Shown: positions 46,579 through 55,138 of the stretch, piece after piece
Layout: every line of letters starts with the position of its first letter
Position numbering within the stretch: position 1 is the first letter of the stretch
Assembly: GCA_016719105.1 (NCBI GenBank)
Contig: JADKAQ010000003.1
Span: forward strand, 186,001 to 250,000
Source of the DNA: Gemmatimonadota bacterium
Lineage (GTDB): Bacteria > Gemmatimonadota > Gemmatimonadetes > Gemmatimonadales > Gemmatimonadaceae
DNA: 64,000 bases
Direction: 5' to 3'
The notes under the pieces: model-generated
Told to the model about the DNA's origin: nothing
The model's input: only the letters and a program-made list of their open reading frames with translations
Database searches by the model: none
Position numbers and translations under genes: made by a program

Positions 46579-47790
46579 ATGCCGCCGACTCCCACGCACT
46601 CTCCCGTCCAGTTGATTCCCCGCGCCGCCGACTGGCGCGGCTTCTTCGCGCCCGGCCCCGCCGCCGCGGTGATCGACGCCGGGAGTGCCGGCGAACTGGT
46701 CGTGGCGCGGGTCCGCATCGCCCTCATGGGCGCGATCGCCTTCGTCCCGCTGGTGAGCATGTACGGCGCGAAGCACGTCGGGGTGCGCGAGAACCTCTCC
46801 GCGCTCGTGACCGTGCTCGCCGGCCTGGTCGTCTCCGCGGCGATCCTCGTGCTCGCCAGGCGCAACGATCGGCACCGGCGGCTCGCCATCTTCACGAGCG
46901 CGTTCGACGTCTCCCTCGTGTCGGTGACACAGCTCGCGTACCTGTTGCAGGACTTCCCGTCGGCGGCCGCCAACTCGCGCACCACCTTCGTCGCGTACTT
47001 CATGGCGGTGGGCGCCACCTGCCTGCGGTGGGATGTGCGCATCACGCTGTTTGCCGGCATGTTGGCGATCGTCGAGTACAGCGCCATCGCCGTCCTGGCC
47101 TGGGCGCGCTGGCCGGCGATTCCGACCCCCGACGTCCTGGTCCACGGGGAGTTCGTCTGGGGTCACCAGATGGGACGCGTGGTCTTTCTCATCGCGTTCA
47201 CCGTGATGTGCGCGGCGATCGTGCGGCAGTCCGTGCAGCTGCGCATCTCCTCCACGCACGACGCGCTCACCCGGCTCATGAACCGGGCCTTCTTCGAGGA
47301 ACGGCTGCGCGACGAGTTGTCGCGCGCCGCGCGCACGCACTCGGCGCTCTGCGTCGCGCTGCTCGACATCGATCACTTCAAGCGCGTCAACGACGAGCAC
47401 GGGCACGACGCCGGCGACGCCGCCCTGCAGGTGGTCGCCTCGGTGCTGCGCCGGGCCGTGCGCCGCAACGACCTGATCGCCCGCTGGGGGGGCGAGGAGT
47501 TCGCGCTCGCCTTTCCCGACACGCGCCTCCCCGAGGCGTTCGGGAAGCTCGAACAGCTCCGACTCGAGGTCGCCTCGCACACGATCGTCCTCCCATCCGG
47601 GGCGCAGTTGCGGCTGACGGCTTCGGCCGGATTGGCCACCCTCGGCGATGATGGCGCCGACCTGCGGACGCTCCTGCAGGCGGCCGACCAGCGCCTGCTC
47701 GAGGCGAAGCGCAGCGGGCGGAACCGCGTCAGCATGACCGCCCCCACCCGACCGCAGAGCGGGGGGTGGCGGGTCGTCGTGGCCAGCTGA
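46579..47790 (+). CDS. Membrane diguanylate cyclase (GGDEF)
   Basis: 403 residues. N-terminal membrane region with about six hydrophobic helices (about 35-220), then a GGDEF domain: THDALTRLMNRAFFEERL, LLDIDHFKRVNDEHGHDAGD and active site RWGGEEFALAF. An RxxD inhibitory site (RRND) lies five residues before the active site, so product inhibition by c-di-GMP is likely. ATG 46579 is preferred over TTG 46537. Promoter-like TTGACC at 46530 has no good -10. Confidence 0.9.
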   Translation: MPPTPTHSPVQLIPRAADWRGFFAPGPAAAVIDAGSAGELVVARVRIALMGAIAFVPLVSMYGAKHVGVRENLSALVTVLAGLVVSAAILVLARRNDRHRRLAIFTSAFDVSLVSVTQLAYLLQDFPSAAANSRTTFVAYFMAVGATCLRWDVRITLFAGMLAIVEYSAIAVLAWARWPAIPTPDVLVHGEFVWGHQMGRVVFLIAFTVMCAAIVRQSVQLRISSTHDALTRLMNRAFFEERLRDELSRAARTHSALCVALLDIDHFKRVNDEHGHDAGDAALQVVASVLRRAVRRNDLIARWGGEEFALAFPDTRLPEAFGKLEQLRLEVASHTIVLPSGAQLRLTASAGLATLGDDGADLRTLLQAADQRLLEAKRSGRNRVSMTAPTRPQSGGWRVVVAS

Positions 47791-47829
47791 GCGACACTGC
47801 CTGCGCGCCGAGCGAATGCGGCGCGCTCG

Positions 47830-47858
47830 TTGACTACGCTTCTACCCCCGAATATTCT
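47830..47858 (+). promoter_or_regulatory. Promoter of tRNA-Ser(CGA)
   Basis: TTGACT (47830-47835), 17-base spacer, TATTCT (47853-47858), 13 bases before the mature tRNA 5' end. Confidence 0.75.
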
Positions 47859-47871
47859 TCGTGTCTGTTTT

Positions 47872-47958
47872 GGACAGGTGTCCGAGTGGCTGAAGGAGCC
47901 GGTCTCGAAAACCGGTGTACCGGCAACGGTACCGTGGGTTCGAATCCCACCCTGTCCG
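47872..47958 (+). tRNA. tRNA-Ser (anticodon CGA)
   Basis: 87-nt class II tRNA. Acceptor GGACAGG pairs with CCTGTCC, discriminator G; anticodon stem CCGGT/ACCGG with loop CTCGAAA (CGA, reads UCG); long variable arm; T-loop GGTTCGAATCC. CCA is not encoded. Confidence 0.96.
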
Positions 47959-47986
47959 TCGAACATCGCGCGCACTCGCGCGCGGC

Positions 47987-48017
47987 CAACGCGCCGGAGC
48001 GTCTTTCCGGCGCGTTG
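47987..48017 (+). terminator. Hairpin after tRNA-Ser(CGA)
   Basis: 12-bp perfect stem CAACGCGCCGGA (47987-47998) with 48006-48017, 7-base loop. It may end the first tRNA transcript, or be a processing structure if the second tRNA is read through. Confidence 0.55.
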
Positions 48018-48110
48018 TCGCTTGAGGCGGCACCCGTTGCGGGGCGTTCGCGCGAGTGAGCAGCAGGGGCGGGACGCCGCGACGGTCGTCACCTCCCCTC
48101 GAAGAGCGTT

Positions 48111-48197
48111 GGACGGGTGGCCGAGTGGTTTAAGGCGCACGCCTGGAAAGTGTGTGTACGTGAAAGCGTACCGAGGGTTCGAATCCCTCCCCGTCCG
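48111..48197 (+). tRNA. tRNA-Ser (anticodon GGA)
   Basis: 87-nt class II tRNA. Acceptor GGACGGG/CCCGTCC, discriminator G; anticodon stem CACGC/GTGTG with loop CTGGAAA (GGA, reads UCC/UCU); long variable arm; T-loop GGTTCGAATCC. No clear own promoter upstream. Confidence 0.96.
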
Positions 48198-48217
48198 TCG
48201 GGGGCTCGTCCCCTGCC

Positions 48218-48247
48218 AACGGCCCCCCGCCTCCGCGGGGGGCCGTT
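48218..48247 (+). terminator. Terminator after tRNA-Ser(GGA)
   Basis: 13-bp perfect stem AACGGCCCCCCGC (48218-48230) with 48235-48247, 4-base loop CTCC, then TGTGTT. Confidence 0.8.
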
Positions 48248-48411
48248 TGTGTTAGGCGTGGGTTCATGAAGCGCGCGCAGATTGCCACCAGACGCGCCGG
48301 CGGCCAGATTCGCGGCTGACTCGCGCGTTCGCGCCATCGCAGGCGCGAGAGCCGCCCGCGCGCGCAGCTCGCCACGCGGCCCCCCTCCATCACGCCGTCA
48401 CAGCCCCCCGC

Positions 48412-49239
48412 ATGCCCAACCTCGCGATTCTCCACCCGCAGGTCGTCCATTTCGTCGTCGGCCTACTCATCGTCGGCGTGCTGTTCCGGCTCGTCTCGCT
48501 CACGGGAAAGCTGTCGTGGACGAATCAGGCCGCCGCCGCGCTCCTCATCATGGGGACCGCAGCGGCTGCAGTCGCCGTCAAGTCGGGAATGGATGCACAC
48601 GGGCCGGTCGAGCGCGTCCCCGGCTCTCGCCCGATCGTCCAGGAGCACGAAGAAGCCGGCGAGACGACGCGCAACATCTTCTTCGGCGTCGTCCTCCTCG
48701 AACTCGGTGCCCTCGCCCTGTCAGGCGGGGCCCAGCGCGCCCTGCGCTTCGGCTCGGCGGCCGTCGGCCTGGTTGGGCTCTTCTTCCTGTATGAGACGGG
48801 GGAAGAAGGGGGCGAACTGGTCTACTCGTACGCGGGCGGGGTCGGGATTCGCAGCGGCGAACCGGCTGACGTCGAGCGTCTGCTCCTCGCCGGCCAGTAC
48901 CATCAGGCGATGCTCGACCGGAAGAACGGAAAGGGGGCCGAAGCAGCGACGCTGATCAGTGAGATGGCCAAGCGCTTTCCCAACGATACGTCGGTCATGA
49001 TCATGGCCATCGAGTCGTCACTGCGTGATCGCAACGACGCTGCGGCAGCGCTTGCCGCCCTCGACGCGTTCCGCGTTCCCGCCGACAACCGACGCCTCGT
49101 GATGAGCACCGGGATGCTGCGGGCCGATGCACTCGTCGCGATGGGGCAGAAGGACTCGGCCCGCGCCACCATTCAGGCACTGCTCAAGGCGGTGCCGGAC
49201 AACCCGCGCCTGATGGCGAAGCTCGACTCCCTCAAGTAG
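48412..49239 (+). CDS. DUF2231 membrane protein fused to TPR-like domain
   Basis: 275 residues. The N-terminal half matches DUF2231: LAILHPQVVHFVVGLLIVGVL, HEEAGETTRN and helices around 36-55, 84-100 and 105-122. The C-terminal half (about 145-275) is soluble helical repeat (LLLAGQYHQAML, ALAALDAFRVP, SARATIQALLKAVPDNPRLM), a TPR-like pattern. Role unknown; possibly a membrane-anchored assembly factor. Confidence 0.7.
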   Translation: MPNLAILHPQVVHFVVGLLIVGVLFRLVSLTGKLSWTNQAAAALLIMGTAAAAVAVKSGMDAHGPVERVPGSRPIVQEHEEAGETTRNIFFGVVLLELGALALSGGAQRALRFGSAAVGLVGLFFLYETGEEGGELVYSYAGGVGIRSGEPADVERLLLAGQYHQAMLDRKNGKGAEAATLISEMAKRFPNDTSVMIMAIESSLRDRNDAAAALAALDAFRVPADNRRLVMSTGMLRADALVAMGQKDSARATIQALLKAVPDNPRLMAKLDSLK

Positions 49240-49266
49240 GGCAGCTCCTGCCTCTTGCGCGCGTCT

Positions 49267-49293
49267 CGCCCGACGGCAAACGCTTGTCGGGCG
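49267..49293 (+). terminator. Hairpin after the DUF2231-TPR gene
   Basis: 8-bp stem CGCCCGAC (49267-49274) with 49286-49293, 11-base loop. The rest of the 292-base gap (49240-49531) holds no supported gene. Confidence 0.5.
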
Positions 49294-49531
49294 CGACGCC
49301 ATGTCGCTTCACCGCAACGCTTATCGGCAGCGTTGGCCCTGTTCAAGCGTGATTCCGCTCACAAATTTCGGGAGACGAATGGCACATCTCCTGCCTTGGA
49401 TAGTCGCCGAGAGGCGAGCATGTGTCGTCCGTCGCGACGCAATCTCCCAGGCCAGGGCACGTCGGGCCGGCGCATGCCGTTCTCTCTCCCCCGGTCCGTT
49501 CGAACACCACGGTTGATCCGGAGTCGTCGAC

Positions 49532-50359
49532 GTGAAGGAGAATCGCCACCTGACGCTTCTTTCTCGCATCGCCCTGCTCGTCACGGTCGGTGACCTGGCG
49601 ACCAAGGCGGCGGCGAAGGAGCTGCTGTCTGGCGAAGCGACCTGGTTCGCGTCGTGGCTCCACTTCGCCGTCGTGCACAACGATCAGGGGGCCTTCGGAT
49701 GGTCGGCCGGGGTGTACACCTGGCAGCTCAACCTCGCCCTGACCATGGCGGCGATCGTCTTCATGATCCCCGTCACCCGCGATCTGGCGCGCATCGATCC
49801 GTCGGCGCCGCGCGCCCTCGGGCTCATCGTGGGGGGTGCCCTCGGGAACCTCGCCAGCCTGGTCACCTCGCCGTACGGGGTCGTCGACTTCATCCAGGTC
49901 GACCTGGAGAACGTGGGCGTCGCCCTCAACGTGGCCGACGTTGCCGCCTACGCCGGGCTGGCGATGATCCTTCGGACCGGGGGGCTCCTCGTGCTCGCGC
50001 TCCGGCGGGAGGGGCGGCTGCAGCCCTCAGCACAGGCCCCCGTCCCCGACATCTTCGCGGAGAAGGCGGCGCTCAAGGCCAAGCTTCGCGCGCATCGCCG
50101 CGACGACGATGCGCGTCCGGTCACCCCGCTGGGCGTCCCGGACATCGCGGTCGTCGACTGGAATCGGGTGACCCGTCCCATCGCGCAGCTCGCCGACAGC
50201 CCGCCGTCGGAGGAGGTCGAGGTGATCGACATTCGCGATGCCGGGCGTCGGCGCGGGGTCGTGGGGGAGATCTCTCCTGCGCCGTCCGAGCGTGGGCGGG
50301 GGGCGCTTCGGCAGCTTTCGACGAAGCTCGACGCGACGGGCGACTCGCCGGAGCGCTGA
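49532..50359 (+). CDS. LspA-like signal peptidase II with C-terminal extension
   Basis: 275 residues. The first 155 fit LspA: VGDLATKAAAKELL, VHNDQGAFGW, GGALGNLASL and the two catalytic aspartates in GVVDFIQV and LNVADVAAYAG, across about four membrane helices. The usual GNLxDR is degenerate here (GNLASL), and about 110 charged cytoplasmic residues follow, unlike the usual 160-residue enzyme. It may mature lipoproteins or be a divergent paralogue. GTG 49532 with CGGAG upstream. Confidence 0.75.
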   Translation: MKENRHLTLLSRIALLVTVGDLATKAAAKELLSGEATWFASWLHFAVVHNDQGAFGWSAGVYTWQLNLALTMAAIVFMIPVTRDLARIDPSAPRALGLIVGGALGNLASLVTSPYGVVDFIQVDLENVGVALNVADVAAYAGLAMILRTGGLLVLALRREGRLQPSAQAPVPDIFAEKAALKAKLRAHRRDDDARPVTPLGVPDIAVVDWNRVTRPIAQLADSPPSEEVEVIDIRDAGRRRGVVGEISPAPSERGRGALRQLSTKLDATGDSPER

Positions 50360-50503
50360 CCGCCTCCGACCGGGGGAGGGGCAGCTCCTGCCGCCTCACC
50401 CTGCATGCCGACGTGTGGGACGTCGCCAATAGGTGACGACAACCACACTCATGCGTATGAAGGTAGGCGGTTTCTGCCGCCGTCCTCCGATTCGCCACTC
50501 GGC

Positions 50504-52069
50504 ATGCGCCTTTCGATCGGCCAGAAGCTCACACTCGCGTTCAGCGCCGCGGTCTCGATTCTCCTCGTGACCGGCGTCGTGTCGTATCGCAATACGCGTG
50601 AGCTGCTGCGGACGACCGACGCGGTGTCGCAGGCGCAAGCGGTGCTGGCCTCGGTAGACGGCGTCGCGGCGGCGCTGGCCGATGCCGAGGCGGCCGCCCG
50701 CGCACATGCCCTGACGGGGGCCCCCCTCCATAGCCGACAGTTGCAAGGCGCGGCCGACGTGGCGGGCGGTCACCTCAGCAACTTGACCCAACTCGTGGTT
50801 GGCGACTCGCTGACGCGTCGCGATGTCGGTACCCTGGATACGTTGGTGGCGCGGCGGATCGCGATGTTGCAGCAGGCGATGCAGCTGCGGGCCGGGGCTA
50901 TGCTCGATTCGGCGACACGGCTCGTGACCAGCGACGATGCCACGTCCGGACGGGGCGCGGCGCTGTCGCTCATCGCCACGGTGCGCGATCGCGAGCGCGA
51001 GGAGTTGGCGGCGCAATCGGTCGCCGCCCATCGCAGCGGCAGCCGTGCCGACTTCATCCTGCGGTTTGGCCTGCTCCTGGTGGCACTCCTCGGTCCGCTC
51101 GCCTTCTTCATGGTGCGCAACGACTTCACGTCGCGCCAAGAGGCGGAGCGTGCCCTCCTGGAGAGTGAGTCCCGCTTTCGCGCGGCGACCGACGGGAGCC
51201 TCGACGCGTTCTACGTCCTGCGTGCCATTCGCGACGGGTCGGGCGAGGTCCTCGACTTCGAGTTCGTCGACCTGAACGCACGCGCCGAGTCGTTGCTGGG
51301 GCACGGTCGCGGCGAGGTCCTCGGGCAGCGACTTTGCGAGCTGATCCCGGCCAATCGTACGCTGGGATTCGTCGAGAAGTACCGGCAGGTGATGGAGACC
51401 GGGGTGGTGCTCGAGGAGGAATGCGAGGTGATCTCCCGCGACTATCACGCCGCGTGGATTCACCACCAGGTCGTCCCGCTCGTCGATGGCGTCGCGATCA
51501 CCTCGCGCGACATCACCGAGCGGCGCCGACAGGAGGAGGCGCTGCGCGCGCTCTCGTTGATCGACGAACTGACGGGGCTCTACAACCGGCGCGGCTTCCT
51601 GACACTCGCGCAGCAGCAGCTCAAGCTGGCACGACGCGGGCACCGCGAGTTGGTCCTCCTGTTCGTCGACATGGACGACTTCAAGGAGATCAACGACACG
51701 TTCGGGCACAGCGAAGGCGACATGGCGCTCAAGCGTGCGTCGGACGTCCTGCGGCATACGTTCCGCGACTCGGACATCATCGCGCGGCTCGGGGGCGACG
51801 AGTTCGTGGTGCTGGCCACCGACACCGGCAAGACCGGGAGCGAGATCATCATTCAGCGACTGCGTCGCGAACTGCTGGAGCGGAACGATCGGGAGGGCTA
51901 CCCGTATCGCCTGTCGTTCAGCGTTGGTGCCGCACGCTTCGACCCTGAGGCGCCGCCGTCGATCGAGGAGTTGATGGCCGCCGCCGATGCGATGCTCTAC
52001 GAGCAGAAGAAGTACAAGCGCCAGTCTGCGCCGCTCCCCGCCGCACTCCCCGCCGCGATTCCCGCGTAG
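50504..52069 (+). CDS. CHASE3-PAS-GGDEF diguanylate cyclase
   Basis: 521 residues. TM1 (about 8-28), periplasmic CHASE3-like helical region (ELLRTTDAVSQAQ...AEAAARAHALTG), TM2 (FILRFGLLLVALLGPLAFFMV region), PAS (SRFRAATDGSLDAFYVL), then GGDEF with DELTGLYNRRGFL, FVDMDDFKEINDTFGHSEGD and RLGGDEFVVLA. An RxxD inhibitory site (RDSD) is present. ATG 50504 starts just before TM1; the frame is open 99 bases further upstream. Ends in a PAA/PLP-rich tail. Confidence 0.9.
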   Translation: MRLSIGQKLTLAFSAAVSILLVTGVVSYRNTRELLRTTDAVSQAQAVLASVDGVAAALADAEAAARAHALTGAPLHSRQLQGAADVAGGHLSNLTQLVVGDSLTRRDVGTLDTLVARRIAMLQQAMQLRAGAMLDSATRLVTSDDATSGRGAALSLIATVRDREREELAAQSVAAHRSGSRADFILRFGLLLVALLGPLAFFMVRNDFTSRQEAERALLESESRFRAATDGSLDAFYVLRAIRDGSGEVLDFEFVDLNARAESLLGHGRGEVLGQRLCELIPANRTLGFVEKYRQVMETGVVLEEECEVISRDYHAAWIHHQVVPLVDGVAITSRDITERRRQEEALRALSLIDELTGLYNRRGFLTLAQQQLKLARRGHRELVLLFVDMDDFKEINDTFGHSEGDMALKRASDVLRHTFRDSDIIARLGGDEFVVLATDTGKTGSEIIIQRLRRELLERNDREGYPYRLSFSVGAARFDPEAPPSIEELMAAADAMLYEQKKYKRQSAPLPAALPAAIPA

Positions 52070-52071
52070 GC

Positions 52072-52085
52072 GGGGCGTACGCCCC
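52072..52085 (+). repeat. 14-bp perfect palindrome between the GGDEF gene and pyrR
   Basis: GGGGCGTACGCCCC three bases after the stop. May act as part of a terminator; a smaller GCCGGG...CGGC hairpin follows around 52111-52127. No PyrR-type binding loop consensus was recognised in the 131-base gap. Confidence 0.5.
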
Positions 52086-52200
52086 AGGGTGGCGCGACCG
52101 TTGGCGGCCAGCCGGGTTCTCTCGGCTTGAATGCGCCCGACCGCATCGTCCGGACGTCGCCGCTTCATTTTGCCGATGGGAGGGCGCATATTGGCCGCTC

Positions 52201-52749
52201 ATGGCATCCACGCGTACGATCGCGCTCGACGCCCGGGCCGTGGCCAGAACGCTGCGCCGCATGGCCGACGAAATCGTCGAGCTGTTTGACGGGACGGACG
52301 ACCTCATCTTGGTCGGCATTCAGCGGCGGGGGGTGCAACTGGCCGACCGCCTTGTGCAGATGATCCAGGAGCGCGAGGGGGTGCAGCTGCCACGCGGCGC
52401 GCTGGACATCACCCTGTATCGCGACGACCTGCAGACTGTGGGACCGCGTCCCGTGGTGGGGAAGACGCATCTCCCCTGGTCGATCGACAAGAAGCGGGTG
52501 GTCATCGTCGACGACGTGCTGTACACGGGGCGGACGATCCGGGCGGCGCTCGACGAGCTGGCCGACTTCGGGCGGCCCGCACGCATCGCCCTTGCGGTCC
52601 TCGCCGACCGGGGAGGTCGCGAACTCCCGATCCATGCCGATATCGTGGGCAAGCGCATGGACGTCACACCGGGGGCGCGAGTCGACGTGCTGGTCGGTGA
52701 GCTGGACGGTGAGGATTCGGTCATCCTCGTGCACCCGGAGGGCGCATGA
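52201..52749 (+). CDS. pyrR: PyrR bifunctional regulator / uracil phosphoribosyltransferase
   Basis: 182 residues. PRPP-binding motif VVIVDDVLYTGRTIRAALD; LILVGIQRRGVQLADRL and ITLYRDDL are family-typical. It can bind pyr mRNA to control attenuation and has UPRTase activity in other bacteria. It overlaps pyrB by 4 bases. Confidence 0.93.
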   Translation: MASTRTIALDARAVARTLRRMADEIVELFDGTDDLILVGIQRRGVQLADRLVQMIQEREGVQLPRGALDITLYRDDLQTVGPRPVVGKTHLPWSIDKKRVVIVDDVLYTGRTIRAALDELADFGRPARIALAVLADRGGRELPIHADIVGKRMDVTPGARVDVLVGELDGEDSVILVHPEGA

Positions 52750-53702
52750 GTTCCTCCGCCGACATCGGCAAGGACCTGCTGGGGCTCGAGGAGCTGTCGG
52801 CGGCGCAGATCCAGCTCCTGCTCGACACCGCGGAGCCGTTCAAGGAGATCTCCCTTCGCGCGATCAAGAAGGTGCCGACGCTGCGCGGGGCGACGATCGT
52901 CAACCTCTTCTTCGAGCCCTCGACGCGTACGCGCATCTCGTTCGAGTTTGCCGAGAAGCGCCTGTCGGCTGATACGGTGAATGTGGCGTCGGCCGGATCG
53001 AGCGTGTCGAAGGGGGAAACGCTCGTCGACACGGCGCGCAACCTCGAGGCGATGAAGATCGACATGGTGGTCGTGCGCCATGCGTCGTCGGGGGCTGCGC
53101 GCTTTCTCGCGCAGCGCATCGAGTCCAACGTCATCAACGCCGGCGACGGGACGCACGAGCACCCGACGCAGGGGCTGCTCGACATGCTCACGTTGCGCGA
53201 TCACTTCAAGCGCCTCGCGGGACTGCGAGTGTGCATCTGCGGCGATGTGCTCCATTCGCGCGTGGCGCGATCCAACATCTGGGGGCTGCAGAAGATGGGG
53301 GCGGAAGTCGCCATCTGCGGGCCCTACTCGCTCCTCCCCAACCACGTCGAGTCGCTCGGCGTGACGGTCTTCCGTCGCATCGAGGAAGCCATCGAGTGGG
53401 CCGACGCGCTCAACATCCTCCGCTTGCAGCTTGAACGCATGCAGGGGGGCTACATCCCGTCGTTGCGCGAGTACAATCGCGTCTTCGGCGTCACGCGCGA
53501 GAAGCTCGAGCGGGCACCGCGTGACGTGCTCATCATGCACCCGGGTCCCATGAACCGCGGCGTGGAGATCGACTCCGACGTCGCCGATGGCCCGCATTCG
53601 GTCATCCTCGACCAGGTGACCAACGGTGTTGCCGTCCGCATGGCGGTGCTGTACCTGTTAGCCGGTGGCAGTCCGGCGCTCGCCGAGGCTGCGAAGGGTT
53701 AG
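52746..53702 (+). CDS. pyrB: Aspartate carbamoyltransferase catalytic subunit
   Basis: 318 residues. Carbamoyl-phosphate site FFEPSTRTRISFEFAEKRL, HPTQGLLDMLTLRDHF, VCICGDVLHSRVARSN and MHPGPMNRGVEI. Second step of pyrimidine synthesis. ATGA overlap with pyrR. No pyrI regulatory chain is nearby, as usual with a PyrR system. Confidence 0.95.
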   Translation: MSSSADIGKDLLGLEELSAAQIQLLLDTAEPFKEISLRAIKKVPTLRGATIVNLFFEPSTRTRISFEFAEKRLSADTVNVASAGSSVSKGETLVDTARNLEAMKIDMVVVRHASSGAARFLAQRIESNVINAGDGTHEHPTQGLLDMLTLRDHFKRLAGLRVCICGDVLHSRVARSNIWGLQKMGAEVAICGPYSLLPNHVESLGVTVFRRIEEAIEWADALNILRLQLERMQGGYIPSLREYNRVFGVTREKLERAPRDVLIMHPGPMNRGVEIDSDVADGPHSVILDQVTNGVAVRMAVLYLLAGGSPALAEAAKG

Positions 53703-53782
53703 CCGTCCGTCGTTGGAAGTCTGCGCGTTGATGGTCGAAGTCCGACGCCGAGGAGGGCCGTGCGCGACGCGTCCTCAGTCCT

Positions 53783-53810
53783 CCGTCTCCCGTCTCCCGT
53801 CTCCCGTCTC
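53783..53810 (+). repeat. Four tandem copies of CCGTCTC upstream of pyrC
   Basis: Four perfect 7-bp repeats end 5 bases before the pyrC GTG. The motif is one base shorter than the CCCGTCTT unit at 17.6 kb. No inverted partner was found in the 113-base gap. Confidence 0.8.
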
Positions 53811-53815
53811 GTTCC

Positions 53816-55129
53816 GTGCCTAACACCACGTCCCATCAGTACCTCCTGCTGCGCAACGGCCGTGTCCTCGACCCGTCGTCGAACCTCGACGTGGTGGGAG
53901 ATGTGCTGGTCGCCGACGGCGTCATCGAGCACGCCGGGGCCCCGTTAGGCGAGGTGCGCCGCGACGGCGACCTCCTCGAGATCGATTGTGCCGGCCAGAT
54001 CGTGTCGCCCGGCTTCGTTGACGTCCACTGCCACCTGCGCGAGCCGGGACGCGAGGACGTCGAGACGATCGCCACCGGCGCCCGCGCCGCCGCGGCCGGT
54101 GGCTTCACCGCGGTGTGCGCCATGCCGAACACCGATCCGGTCACCGACAATCAGGCCGCGGTCGGCTTCATCATTCGGCAGGCCACGCGGGCGGCGGCGG
54201 CACGCGTGTATCCCATCGGCGCGATCTCGGTCGGGCAGAAGGGCGAGGCGCTCGCCGAGTTCGGCGAGATGATCGGGGCAGGGGCCGTCGCGGTGAGCGA
54301 CGACGGCAAGCCGGTGGCCAGTGCGCAACTCATGCGCACCGCCCTCGAGTATGCGCGCACCTTCGAGATTCCGGTCGCCGATCACTGCGAAGAGCCGACG
54401 CTCGCCAAGGGTGGCGCGATGAACGAGGGGGTCGTCTCGGCGCGACTCGGGCTCAAGGGAATCCCGAGCGAGGCCGAGGAGATCATGGTCATCCGGGACA
54501 TCCTGCTCGCGCGTCGCACCGGCGGGCACGTCCACCTGTGTCACATGTCGACCAAGACGTCGGTCGAGCTCATTCGATGGGGGAAGGATCGCAACATCCG
54601 CGTCACCGCCGAGGTGTGCCCGCATCACCTCTCACTCACCGAGGACGCGGTCGAGGGGTACAACACCAACGCCAAGATGAATCCGCCGCTCCGCACGGCC
54701 GAGGACGTCGAGTTCCTCAAGCAGGCGGTGAAGGACGGCACGATCGATCTGGTGGCCACGGACCACGCGCCACACCACTATGACGAGAAGGAGCGCGAGT
54801 TCTCCGATGCGCCCAACGGCATCGTCGGGCTGGAGACTGCGCTCGCCGTGATGGTGACCAACCTCGTCGAGCCCGGCATCATCAGCTACGCGACGCTGGT
54901 GGAGCGCATGTCGTGCTCGCCGGCGCGCATCTTTCACCTTCCGGGTGGGACGCTGCGTCGCGGAACTGTGGCCGACATCACAGTCTTCGATCCAAAGGCA
55001 CGGTGGAGCGTCGACCCCGCCAGCTTCCTGTCGAAGGGGCGCAACACACCGTACGCGGGAAAGCCGCTCGCCGGCCGCGCCACCTGTACCATTGTGGGCG
55101 GACGGATCGTCTATCGGCTGACGAATTAG
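53816..55129 (+). CDS. pyrC: Dihydroorotase (class I type)
   Basis: 437 residues. Zinc ligands in DVHCHLREPG, further His in VADHCEEPT and LCHMSTK, catalytic Asp in VATDHAPHH. Cyclises carbamoyl-aspartate. GTG 53816 gives the expected N-terminus. Separated from pyrB by the CCGTCTC repeat region but probably in the same transcript. Confidence 0.94.
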   Translation: MPNTTSHQYLLLRNGRVLDPSSNLDVVGDVLVADGVIEHAGAPLGEVRRDGDLLEIDCAGQIVSPGFVDVHCHLREPGREDVETIATGARAAAAGGFTAVCAMPNTDPVTDNQAAVGFIIRQATRAAAARVYPIGAISVGQKGEALAEFGEMIGAGAVAVSDDGKPVASAQLMRTALEYARTFEIPVADHCEEPTLAKGGAMNEGVVSARLGLKGIPSEAEEIMVIRDILLARRTGGHVHLCHMSTKTSVELIRWGKDRNIRVTAEVCPHHLSLTEDAVEGYNTNAKMNPPLRTAEDVEFLKQAVKDGTIDLVATDHAPHHYDEKEREFSDAPNGIVGLETALAVMVTNLVEPGIISYATLVERMSCSPARIFHLPGGTLRRGTVADITVFDPKARWSVDPASFLSKGRNTPYAGKPLAGRATCTIVGGRIVYRLTN

Positions 55130-55138
55130 GTGAGGGGG

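Noticed and set aside
47872..48197. Selenocysteine tRNA near selB
   Set aside because: Both tRNAs have 7-bp acceptor stems and Ser anticodons CGA and GGA, not UCA with an extended acceptor.
49379..49516. Small ORF in the gap before the LspA-like gene
   Set aside because: 45 codons with a weak GGGAG upstream, but Arg-rich shadow-like composition and no recognisable feature.
50395..50500. c-di-GMP (GEMM) riboswitch before the CHASE3-GGDEF gene
   Set aside because: Only a GGTAGGCGG-like scrap resembles the 3' part; the conserved GCAAAC/GNRA tetraloop-receptor segments are missing.
52070..52200. PyrR-responsive attenuator before pyrR
   Set aside because: The palindrome and small hairpin lack the PyrR binding-loop consensus and an antiterminator/terminator pair.
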